From NCBI GenBank assembly GCA_963581225.1, contig CAUZMW010000021.1, forward strand, positions 1 to 29,478: a stretch of 29,478 nt of DNA, written 5' to 3'. Every line of letters starts with the position of its first letter. The first letter of the stretch is position 1. The notes under the pieces were generated by a model that was not told the DNA's origin, ran no database searches, and saw only the letters and a program-made list of their open reading frames with translations. Below, piece after piece: positions 1-6,705 of this stretch. The translations under genes were made by a program, and so were the position numbers. The stretch comes from SMWC01 sp963581225 (GTDB taxonomy: Bacteria; Pseudomonadota; Gammaproteobacteria; Steroidobacterales; Rariloculaceae).

Positions 1-782
1 CCGCCACTCGTTATCACGGAGTGAATGCGCGTCTGCTGCGGGACGTGCTCGCGCATTAGATTGATCATGTAATTGAATACTTCGACACCGTCGAGTGCCG
101 AGCGCGCCTTCTCGGGCGCTCGGGCGGCATGTTGCGACAAGCCGTGGAAACGAAACTTAGCGGATCGGTTCGCGAGCGACGTAAGGGCTGCGGCCGTATT
201 GAAGCCAGACGCGTGCCAATGCAAGGCGATGTCGACATCGTCGAATAACCCATCGCGCACCATGTAGGTCTTACCGCTACCGCCTTCCTCCGCTGGCGTG
301 CCGTAGAGACGAATCGTGCCCTGTGTTCCCGTTTCGTCCAGCCAATGCTTGACGGCGATCGCCGCGCTGACCGATCCCGCGCCGAAAAGATTGTGGCCGC
401 AGGCATGCGCAGCCCCCTTGTTCTCGACCGGGTTTCGCGTGGGCGTGGCGTCCTGTGTGATGCCCGGCAGCGCGTCGTACTCGGCGAGAATCGCAATGAC
501 CGGGCCGCCGCCGCCGTAGCTGGCGACGAACGCCGTGGGTATCCCAGCGACACCCGCCTCGATCTCGAATCCCTCTGCCGACAGAGTGTTCTGCAGAAGT
601 GTGCTACTCATCTCTTCCTGATAGCCGACCTCCGCGTAGTCCCAGAGCGCCTTGGCGATCCGCTCCGTCTCAGCGTAACGGGAATCGAGGAACTGATGAA
701 TATCGATCTGAGCGGCCGCGTCGGCCGTGAACGACAACACGAAGATGCCGGTAGCGAGTCTGGTCACGGTAATGTTTATCAT
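1..782 (-). CDS. M20 family amidohydrolase, exported (C-terminus beyond window)
   Basis: An open minus-strand frame starts at ATG 782 and runs off the left edge without a stop, giving about 260 residues of the N-terminal part. It resembles the AbgB/amidohydrolase branch of peptidase family M20D, metal-dependent hydrolases of N-acyl or peptide-like amides. Family signatures are visible in order: AEYDALPG, GAAHACGHNLFG (metal-ligand region), GTPAEEGGSGK (catalytic Glu region), ALHWHASG, and the start of the dimerisation domain with HGLSQHAARAPEKARSALDG and TRIHSVITSGG. The first 23 or so residues form a signal peptide ending near ADAAAQ, so it should act in the periplasm, unlike cytosolic AbgB. 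It is the last visible gene of a minus-strand run of exported proteins. The substrate cannot be told. Confidence 0.88.
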   Translation of the reverse strand, partial: MINITVTRLATGIFVLSFTADAAAQIDIHQFLDSRYAETERIAKALWDYAEVGYQEEMSSTLLQNTLSAEGFEIEAGVAGIPTAFVASYGGGGPVIAILAEYDALPGITQDATPTRNPVENKGAAHACGHNLFGAGSVSAAIAVKHWLDETGTQGTIRLYGTPAEEGGSGKTYMVRDGLFDDVDIALHWHASGFNTAAALTSLANRSAKFRFHGLSQHAARAPEKARSALDGVEVFNYMINLMREHVPQQTRIHSVITSG

Positions 783-836
783 CAGCCTGATCACATCTCT
801 ATGCTCTTATCTCTCGCCCTGCTCTTCCTGATCTTC

Positions 837-1256
837 CTACTCCCGTTGTGGCTTCTCACACTCCAGCGAGGCCCAATCAAGTTCTCGTTGTGCGTCCAGG
901 TTATTCATCGCGTTCGCCGCAGCTTGCACAAAATACGTACTTGAGCGTATTCCACTTTCGATCTTCCTTACGTCCATCCTCGAGATACGAGTGCCTAATC
1001 GTAGTTTTCCCGTTAGCTCGCAACGGAAGCCTTGTTCGTTGCCGAATACTGAGAAATCTTCGAATCCTCGTCCGGCGGAGCTCCGATTGCCCCACGTCCA
1101 GGTAAAGTCGTCTTGCGGCAGACGCATTTGCCCACCGAAGCCCGTATTGAACTGCGCGCTAGCTGTAGCTAGAAGCAACGGAGCCGACAACAGGACTACA
1201 GCGATTATCCCTATGAATTTTGCGGGGCGGGCTGCGATATTCGCATCAATATTCAT
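837..1256 (-). CDS. small secreted protein of unknown function
   Basis: 139 residues with a long signal peptide: a positively charged N-terminus, a hydrophobic core around residues 15-32, and a likely cleavage after ATASA before QFNTGF. The mature part is about 100 residues with many Trp, Phe and Gly in its first half (DFTWTWGNRSS, GFEDFSVFG) and two cysteines, in GFRCELTGKL and SLECEKPQ, that could form a disulfide. The second half looks helical (VQAAANAMNNLDAQRELDWASLEC). A GGAGA Shine-Dalgarno sequence lies about 9 bases before the ATG. It sits 54 bases upstream of the M20 gene and may share its transcript. No named domain is recognised; export is confident, function is not. Confidence 0.7.
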   Translation of the reverse strand: MNIDANIAARPAKFIGIIAVVLLSAPLLLATASAQFNTGFGGQMRLPQDDFTWTWGNRSSAGRGFEDFSVFGNEQGFRCELTGKLRLGTRISRMDVRKIESGIRSSTYFVQAAANAMNNLDAQRELDWASLECEKPQRE

Positions 1257-1282
1257 ATTCTTCTCTCCGGAGATACAACAGC

Positions 1283-1451
1283 GAGTAGTTTAAAAGCGAC
1301 TGGGTTACGGACTCGCGCTCGTGACTTCGCCTTCCGTCTCGGCGACCTGATCGGTGTCGAATGTTCCAGCGACACTATGGTGTGCGACCGCAGCGAATGG
1401 TGCGAGAAGCATCCCGCTGACTAGACTGGCGTACTGCAGGTTCTTGTTCAT
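1283..1451 (-). pseudogene. remnant of a DUF6152-type exported protein
   Basis: ATG 1451 opens a 48-codon frame ending at TAA 1305. It encodes a signal peptide (MNKNLQYASLVSGMLLAPF... to AAVA) followed by HHSVAGTFDTDQ and EGEVTSAS. This is the N-terminal pattern of the DUF6152 proteins encoded just upstream (AHHSFGAFYDMD, LEGEITSVFWRNPH). Right after EVTSAS the next frame reads RNPVAFKLL, which matches the RNPHVRF/RNPHIRF segment of the paralogues. This suggests a net loss of 2 bases, then truncation after about 60 residues, leaving under 20 percent of the usual length. It is a third, decayed copy in the local family. The alternative, a short secreted peptide, is less likely because the motif continues out of frame. 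Confidence 0.72.
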
Positions 1452-1497
1452 GGATGATTTCCGTGCCGTCCCGTGACGACGCAGTCTAACTTCTCGC

Positions 1498-1998
1498 TTA
1501 ACCGGCGCCGACCACGGCCGTCGCCTTGACTTCGAGCAAGATGCCCGGCCGCGCGAAGCCGACGACGGTTATCAATGCGCTCGAAGGATAATGACCCGGC
1601 TCGAACGTCCGGCCACGTATGTCGACGAACGGATCGCCGTAACGCGTATCTCCGATGAAGACGGTCATCGTTACGATGTCGGCGAGCGTTCCGCCGAAGG
1701 TCGCAAGCCGTTCTTCTATCACCCTGAAGATCTCGTGAGTCTGTGCCTCGAAGTCGCCCGCAAGCGAATTTCCGTCTGCGTCGAACGGCGCCGTTACGCC
1801 CGCGAGCCATACCGTCTTACCGCCCTGTGTTACGACCGCGGGTGAGAAGGCCCGCCCCTCGGTCCAGTCCAGCGTTAGATATTCTCTGGTTACCGTCTCA
1901 CCATCCTGCGCGGTGGCTAACGCGGGTATCGCAGCGAGCAACAGGACTGACGCCGACAGTACGATCCGGCTTCTGAGGATTTCGACTATCCAGCTCAT
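1498..1998 (-). CDS. RidA/YjgF-family protein with signal peptide
   Basis: 166 residues. Residues 1-30 are a signal peptide (hydrophobic core VLSASVLLLAAIPALATA) and the rest is a single YjgF/YER057c/UK114 domain: VWLAGVTAPFDADGN, the QTHEIFRVIEERLATFGGTLADIVTMTVFI helix-strand, and the C-terminal GILLEVKATAVV strand. In catalytic RidA an Arg in the PARSxVEV segment is needed for imine/enamine deamination. The matching segment here reads HYPSSALITV, with Ser in its place, so classical deaminase activity is doubtful and the Rid4-7-like groups without that Arg are a better comparison. RidA proteins are normally cytosolic, so export is unusual. It is 76 bases downstream of a DUF6152 gene on the same strand and probably shares its transcript. 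Confidence 0.85.
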   Translation of the reverse strand: MSWIVEILRSRIVLSASVLLLAAIPALATAQDGETVTREYLTLDWTEGRAFSPAVVTQGGKTVWLAGVTAPFDADGNSLAGDFEAQTHEIFRVIEERLATFGGTLADIVTMTVFIGDTRYGDPFVDIRGRTFEPGHYPSSALITVVGFARPGILLEVKATAVVGAG

Positions 1999-2074
1999 GA
2001 TGATCTACCCCTCATTCAATTATTACTTATTCACGGTCAGACTGGTCCGCCGCAGGAATCTAAGTGATCAGCTA

Positions 2075-3109
2075 CTAAGCACCGGCCTGCAGCGTGCATT
2101 CGTACGGTTTAATCTGCTCTCCCGGCACCCAGCCCCAGTATCCGCTCAATGTTACGGGCTCCGTGAAATTCAACGAATCCGTAACCGTCGCCTCCCAATC
2201 CAGACGTGTGTCACTCTCGCTCAGCGTAAATAGTTCGACGATCTCGGCGTCCGGACTCTGTGGCGTGCCAACGTCGTCGAAAAACGGATAGTCGACAGCG
2301 GTCGTGGTCACAATCAACGTATCGCCCTCCCATCGACCGACAGAGAATCCCATATGCGAGACCCGTTGATCGTCGGCATTCGCATCGGCGTTCATGTGAA
2401 TTACACGAACACCGTCCCACTCCTCCAGACGCATGATAATGGTGTCGCCACGGTTCATGAAGTCGATGGGATAAGGGTTATCCATCGCAACAGGGATCCC
2501 CGGTGGTATGCAGCGCAGCGCGGGGTCGTCCTGCAGAGGATCCCATGCGTCTCTGGCCGCCTGACCGGCGGGTGTCAGCGGCCATACGTGTGTACCGCTA
2601 CCGGTGTTGGGCCGCGATCGAGGCGTCCAGACGCGAAAGATACGGACTGCCGCATCCTCGGCAGCAGCGACGACTTCATCGTCCAGCGCGAGCTCCTGCG
2701 GCAGAGGCTCGCTGCCAGGCCGTTGGATGCGTGCTGCGAGATTGGGGTTCAGCACGACCTCGTCGCCACCCGGCGGGACGACGAAGACGACAAACATTGT
2801 ATTCAGACCGTGTCGGGAGGGCGGACCGGCGACGCTGATTCTGGAACCGACGCTAATAACCTCTTCGCTAATACCGAAGCGCTGCAGTGTATTCACGGAG
2901 CCCGCTTCCATGTCCCAGGATGCGATGGCACCACTGTCATCGACGACATCTAACGTGAACCTTATGTGTGGGTTTCTCCAGAATACGGAGGTGATTTCCC
3001 CCTCCAGCTCGACGACCCCGTCCATGTCATAGAACGCGCCGAAGGAATGATGCGCGTTCGCCGCGGCCGACATCCCCAGAACACATACGATCAAACCAAG
3101 TCGTCTCAT
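2075..3109 (-). CDS. DUF6152-family exported protein (paralogue A)
   Basis: 344 residues. A 19-residue signal peptide ends at ANA before HHSFGAFYDMD. Residues about 20-110 form the DUF6152 domain, with the typical LEGEITSVFWRNPHIRF and the WDMEAGSVNTLQRFGI strand region. The C-terminal half carries a second conserved part with MRLEEWDGVRVIHM, GFSVGRWEGDTLIVTTT and GYWGWVPGEQIKPYECTL. Similar proteins are common in marine proteobacteria but have no established function. The start is supported by a GAGGAG ribosome-binding site that overlaps the stop of the upstream gene only 6 bases away, implying translational coupling with paralogue B. Function unknown; a beta-rich envelope protein is the most that can be inferred. 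Confidence 0.85.
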   Translation of the reverse strand: MRRLGLIVCVLGMSAAANAHHSFGAFYDMDGVVELEGEITSVFWRNPHIRFTLDVVDDSGAIASWDMEAGSVNTLQRFGISEEVISVGSRISVAGPPSRHGLNTMFVVFVVPPGGDEVVLNPNLAARIQRPGSEPLPQELALDDEVVAAAEDAAVRIFRVWTPRSRPNTGSGTHVWPLTPAGQAARDAWDPLQDDPALRCIPPGIPVAMDNPYPIDFMNRGDTIIMRLEEWDGVRVIHMNADANADDQRVSHMGFSVGRWEGDTLIVTTTAVDYPFFDDVGTPQSPDAEIVELFTLSESDTRLDWEATVTDSLNFTEPVTLSGYWGWVPGEQIKPYECTLQAGA

Positions 3110-3115
3110 AACGAG

Positions 3116-4210
3116 CTACTCCTCTGTTCCTTCCCATAGCGTACATTCGAAAGGCTCGATATCCACGCCGGCAACCCACATCCAATGCGCCGTTCTCAGG
3201 GACGGCCGCAAGAACACAACCGGATCGGTCGCCGTCAATTCATAGTCGAGCCGGCTCTGGTCTTCGGTTACGGTGAATCGTTCGATGAGTTCAACATCGT
3301 TGGTCTGGGGCGTGCCCACCTCATCCGAGAACGGCCAATTTACGCGCGTGGTCGTTACAACCAAGGTACCGCCATCCCACTCCCCGACCGAATAGCCGAG
3401 AGGCGTCGCGGGCTGCTCGACCGCGTTGCCAGTCGGGGCCATGTGAATCGTGCGGACTAGATCGTGTTCATGAATCCGCATGACGATCTGCTCACCCTCG
3501 TCGACGAACTCGATCGGCGTCGGGTGCAACATCGCTCGTGGCATTCCGTCCGGCACACATTCCAGAATAGGCTCATCGGTAAGCGGGTCGAAATCGGCTC
3601 TGGCAGCACGGGCGATCTCAGTCAGCACTGACTCATCGTTGTCCGGCTCCGCTCCGCCGCCGAATTCGCGCACGCCTCGCGCCCAGACTCGAAAAATTCC
3701 CGTCGCGCGCTGCTCTGCACCAGGAACCTTTGCGACCTCCATCTCCTCGCGGGCTATATCGACGCGCTGCTCGGAAAAACGCAGCTCTCGGTTGCCCACT
3801 GTGCCCGTGAATTCCTCACCGTTCGGAAGCAGAAGATTGAATAGAGCCATTTCGTTAGGTCTGCGATTGGAGACTCGGCCCGCAACACTCACGTTATCGC
3901 CGATCTTTAGCAGCTCGGGGCCGATACCACGCCGTGCGAGCATGCCGACCGGCTCGGTTTCGAGCTCCCAGACCTCTCTCTCGCTTACACGGATCCTGAA
4001 TCGAACATGCGGATTCCGCCAAAAAATCTCGACGATCTCGCCGTCGAGCTCCAGAAGACTCTCGGTGTTGTAGAGCGGCGCGACTGGCGGGCCGTGATGC
4101 GCCCGGAGAGGCAGCGCGAGAAGCAGAGCCGCAACGGTCAGAAGCGAAGCCGCACAGGCGATGCGGCTGACGGATTTGGGGGGGGCACAATCAGCGAAGA
4201 ACATCGGCAT
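3116..4210 (-). CDS. DUF6152-family exported protein (paralogue B)
   Basis: About 364 residues from ATG 4210. The frame stays open upstream to 4366, but that extension enters the dsbC coding region and has no signal-peptide character. Starting at 4210 (or ATG 4204) puts the hydrophobic segment ASLLTVAALLLALPLRA just before HHGPPVAPLYN, matching the layout of paralogue A. The domain motifs repeat: LDGEIVEIFWRNPHVRFRI, WELETEPVGMLARRGI, then LGYSVGEWDGGTLVVTTT, DEVGTPQTNDVELIERFT and AHWMWVAGVDIEPFECTLWEG. It is clearly homologous to the 2075-3109 gene over its whole length, so this is an old tandem duplication, with a third copy decayed at 1283-1451. Function unknown. Confidence 0.83.
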   Translation of the reverse strand: MPMFFADCAPPKSVSRIACAASLLTVAALLLALPLRAHHGPPVAPLYNTESLLELDGEIVEIFWRNPHVRFRIRVSEREVWELETEPVGMLARRGIGPELLKIGDNVSVAGRVSNRRPNEMALFNLLLPNGEEFTGTVGNRELRFSEQRVDIAREEMEVAKVPGAEQRATGIFRVWARGVREFGGGAEPDNDESVLTEIARAARADFDPLTDEPILECVPDGMPRAMLHPTPIEFVDEGEQIVMRIHEHDLVRTIHMAPTGNAVEQPATPLGYSVGEWDGGTLVVTTTRVNWPFSDEVGTPQTNDVELIERFTVTEDQSRLDYELTATDPVVFLRPSLRTAHWMWVAGVDIEPFECTLWEGTEE

Positions 4211-4328
4211 ACCAGGCAGCGATCGTTGCTCGATTCTACCAATATCCTGCTGCGAAAAAAGGTGCCGCGGCCGCCTGGCCGTGAGTTGGAAGGAAGAATC
4301 GCGACGAGGCCGTCGCTCCAACAATGAG

Positions 4329-5057
4329 TTAGTTAGATAGTTCTTCGAGTCGCTCGAGCAACTCATTCGGCGGTAGATAGCCGCCCAACTGTACGCCTGC
4401 CTCGGAGAACACAGTAGGCGTCCCGCGTACGCCGACGAGCTGGCCTAGCTCGTAATGATTCTCCACCGGCGAAGAATCGCAAGTCTCTTCTGGAATTTCG
4501 CCGCCCAGCTTCGCCAGTGTCAGAGCGCTGTTGCGCGCCTCCGGACCTGAGCACCAGACTTTGTCCGCCTTGAACCAGGAATCGGTATCCGGTCCCGTTC
4601 GAGGATAGAACAGGTAATGGACTGCAATGCCCATCTCGTTCACTTTGGCGATCTCGCTGTGAAATTGGCGGCAGTAGCCACAGTCGATATCCGTAAAGAT
4701 CGTGATCGTATGCTCGACCTCTTCAGACTCGGGACTGAACACGATCATGTCAGCCGCATCGACACCGGCCAACATGTTCACGCGCTCTCGCGCGCGCCGA
4801 GTCTCGGTCAAATTTTCGTTCGTACTGAGATCGTACAGGTCGCCCTGCAGCAGAAAGCGGCCGTCGGATGTGACATAAGCCACGTTGGAACCTACCGTAA
4901 CTTCATACATTCCACGGATGGGCGAATCCACGATTTCTGATGCCTCTACACCGACCAGCGTTTTCGCGAGTTCTTCCTTGCTGAGATCGGCATCATCCTG
5001 CGCCACCGAGACGGCGAGGATTAGACTCAACGGTAGTATCGACCATCCAGTTTTCAC
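4329..5057 (-). CDS. dsbC: thiol:disulfide interchange protein DsbC
   Basis: 242 residues, the usual DsbC length, with a GTG start at 5057 preceded by GGAG about 8 bases upstream. It is a periplasmic disulfide isomerase that reshuffles wrong disulfides and is kept reduced by DsbD. Visible features are a signal peptide (to about residue 19), an N-terminal dimerisation domain (DSPIRGMYEVTVGSNVAYVT, FLLQGDLYDL), the thioredoxin-fold active site CGYC at residues 126-129 in FTDIDCGYCRQFH, a second Cys pair in VWCSGPEA and EETCDSS, and the cis-Pro loop GVRGTPTVF. It lies directly downstream of xerD, the same order as xerD-dsbC in E. coli; recJ does not follow here. It fits the surrounding block of exported proteins, which may be its clients (inference). 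Confidence 0.93.
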   Translation of the reverse strand: MKTGWSILPLSLILAVSVAQDDADLSKEELAKTLVGVEASEIVDSPIRGMYEVTVGSNVAYVTSDGRFLLQGDLYDLSTNENLTETRRARERVNMLAGVDAADMIVFSPESEEVEHTITIFTDIDCGYCRQFHSEIAKVNEMGIAVHYLFYPRTGPDTDSWFKADKVWCSGPEARNSALTLAKLGGEIPEETCDSSPVENHYELGQLVGVRGTPTVFSEAGVQLGGYLPPNELLERLEELSN

Positions 5058-5171
5058 GAAGCACTCCGCGAGGAAAAATGTTCGGATCTAAGCATTAAGA
5101 CCCGTCTCAGCTAGCGTAGTTCGGCGGCTGCGTCGTGATTCTAGCAGAATCGCGGCAATCGGCGCGATCGA

Positions 5172-6143
5172 TCAGCCCCGCGGGTGGTGCTGAGAATGGA
5201 GTTCCTTCATGCGTTCGCGCGCGACATGGGTATAAATCTGCGTCGTCGACACGTCGCTGTGGCCGAGTAGTAGCTGGACGACGCGCAGGTCGGCGCCATT
5301 ATTCAACAGATGGGTTGCGAACGCGTGGCGTACGGTATGTGGAGAGAGTTTCTTCTGAACGCCGGCCTTCTTTCCGTAACGCTTGATGATGTGCCAGAAA
5401 GCCTGACGAGTCATACGATCACCGCGCCGGGTCGGGAACAGATAGTCGGTTTGACGCTCGAGCAGTATCTCGATACGAGCCCCGTCGATGAAATCCCGGA
5501 GCCAATCCTGCGCCTCTTCACCGAGAGGTATCAAACGCTCGCGATCACCTTTACCGACGATACGTATGACCCCCTGATTCAGATTCATCTGGCTCATTTT
5601 CAAGTTAATGAGTTCCGAGACTCGCACGCCGGTGGCGTAGAGAAGTTCCAGCATCGCCCGGTCGCGATTACCTAAGGGCTCGGATACATTGGGCGCGGCA
5701 AGGAGCGCATCGACCTCATCCTCGGTGAGCAGTTGTGGTAACGAGCGGCCAATCTTCGGCATGGCGATATCGGCAGTGGGATCTTCAATGATGACGCCTT
5801 CTCTAAGGAGATAGCGATAGAACCGCCTGAAACTCGACAACTGTCGGGCGGTCGAGCGAGGTTTCGCCCCACCTTCTACGCGCCAGGAAATGTACTCAAG
5901 AAGATCGGCCTTCGAAGCGCGTACGATCTCGACGTCACGTCCCTTCAGACGCTGATCGAGCGCAAGCAGATCGGCACGGTACGCATCCAAGGTATTCTCG
6001 GAGAGACCTCGTTCCATCCAAATGGCGTCTAGGAAGCGATCCACGGTGACTTTAGAACCCTTTGGGGCGTCGTTGCCGGCGTCTAAGGACGAACTCGAGT
6101 GTAAAAAGTTATGGGCCGAGGCTGTGTCAAAAGTCCTCAGCAT
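5172..6143 (-). CDS. xerD: tyrosine recombinase XerD
   Basis: Site-specific recombinase that acts with XerC at dif to resolve chromosome dimers. The N-terminal SAM-like domain begins at VDRFLDAIWMERGLSENTLDAYRADL, as in E. coli XerD. The catalytic domain holds all expected residues: Arg in ATGVRVSELINL, Lys in VGKGDRERLIPL, His and Arg in HTVRHAFATHLL, His in LLLGHSDVSTT, and Tyr in QIYTHVARERMKELH. From ATG 6143 it has 323 residues, about 25 more than E. coli XerD. The extra N-terminus is low in conserved character, so a GTG at 6044 (start of VDRFLDA) is an alternative. The upstream region is cut short by a transposase stump starting 41 bases away on the other strand, so its native promoter may be lost. 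Confidence 0.94.
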   Translation of the reverse strand: MLRTFDTASAHNFLHSSSSLDAGNDAPKGSKVTVDRFLDAIWMERGLSENTLDAYRADLLALDQRLKGRDVEIVRASKADLLEYISWRVEGGAKPRSTARQLSSFRRFYRYLLREGVIIEDPTADIAMPKIGRSLPQLLTEDEVDALLAAPNVSEPLGNRDRAMLELLYATGVRVSELINLKMSQMNLNQGVIRIVGKGDRERLIPLGEEAQDWLRDFIDGARIEILLERQTDYLFPTRRGDRMTRQAFWHIIKRYGKKAGVQKKLSPHTVRHAFATHLLNNGADLRVVQLLLGHSDVSTTQIYTHVARERMKELHSQHHPRG

Positions 6144-6149
6144 ACCTAG

Positions 6150-6155
6150 TATAAT
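6150..6155 (+). promoter_or_regulatory. possible -10 element (TATAAT) at the IS end
   Basis: A perfect TATAAT lies 29 bases before the transposase-stump ATG, but no good -35 hexamer is visible 16-18 bases upstream. The overlapping minus-strand reading is TATACT (6153-6148), only 5 bases before the xerD ATG. If active on that strand it would give a leaderless xerD transcript or favour the GTG at 6044. Either use is a guess. Confidence 0.3.
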
Positions 6156-6184
6156 CCTAAGGTCTAAGTGGTGCGGTATCCGAA

Positions 6185-6505
6185 ATGACTCGATTCATTG
6201 AAGGTGAGAGCCGATTCCAGGCCACGTTACTCCCCCAACGCCCCGACGAAGACATCGCAGACGATAACCCAGTCCGGGTCATCGAAGCATTCGTGAATCG
6301 ACTGGATCTAAAGGATCTGGGATTTGAACGGGCGGAGCCGAGTGAGATGGGCCGTCCGGCCTATGATGCCCGAGTGATGCTGAAGATCTATGTCTACGGC
6401 TATATGAATCGGTTGAATACGACGCGAGTCCTGCGTGAGTCCGGCCACGGGAAAAGTCAGCGATACAAGAGCCACGATCAGGCCCCGGAACACAGCCCGC
6501 TGTAA
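6185..6505 (+). pseudogene. IS1182-type transposase, N-terminal stump
   Basis: The first 81 or so codons match the N-terminus of IS1182-family (DUF772) transposases: MTRFIEGESRFQATLLP, IADDNPVRVIEAFVNRLDL, EMGRPAYDARVMLKIYVYGYMNR. Full-length members are about 450-500 residues, so the DDE catalytic part is missing. Homology stops near base 6427. The remaining 26 codons are readthrough into unrelated DNA that encodes a signal peptide on the other strand. A TATAAT lies upstream. No right end or inverted repeat could be identified. The stump marks an old insertion followed by deletion and cannot transpose. Confidence 0.85.
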
Positions 6506-6547
6506 GCGGCTAGCCCGCATCGGCACGTCCTTTTCTTGTTCGGCCAT
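6428..6547 (-). pseudogene. truncated 5' end of an exported-protein gene
   Basis: On the minus strand ATG 6547 (or more likely ATG 6520, which has AAGGA upstream) starts a classic signal peptide: a basic MRASRLQRAVFR, then GLIVALVSLTFPVAGLTQ. About 40 codons in, at the transposase boundary near 6427, the frame passes into the antisense of the IS stump (RIQPIHIAVDI...), which has no protein meaning. This is best read as a secreted-protein gene whose body was removed when the IS inserted and deleted. What the protein was cannot be told. Confidence 0.5.
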
Positions 6548-6705
6548 CGCCCCAGTGCTCGATGACGGTAGCAGACTCCTTATTCATGCGCTCCTTAAAA
6601 ACGGCATCGGAAAATTTACACGGACCCAGGAGACTGTAGTAGGAAGGAGTAGCATTGTAACATCGTGAGTACAGACCTGACTTGCGAGCGCGCGGAGGCG
6701 CCCGG

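Noticed and set aside
345..944. A 199-codon plus-strand frame at the left edge
   Set aside because: It lies antisense to the M20 hydrolase, whose conserved motifs fix the coding strand.
4211..4366. Longer start for DUF6152 paralogue B at 4366
   Set aside because: The extension enters dsbC, is Arg/Ser-rich and pushes the signal peptide 60 residues inside the protein.
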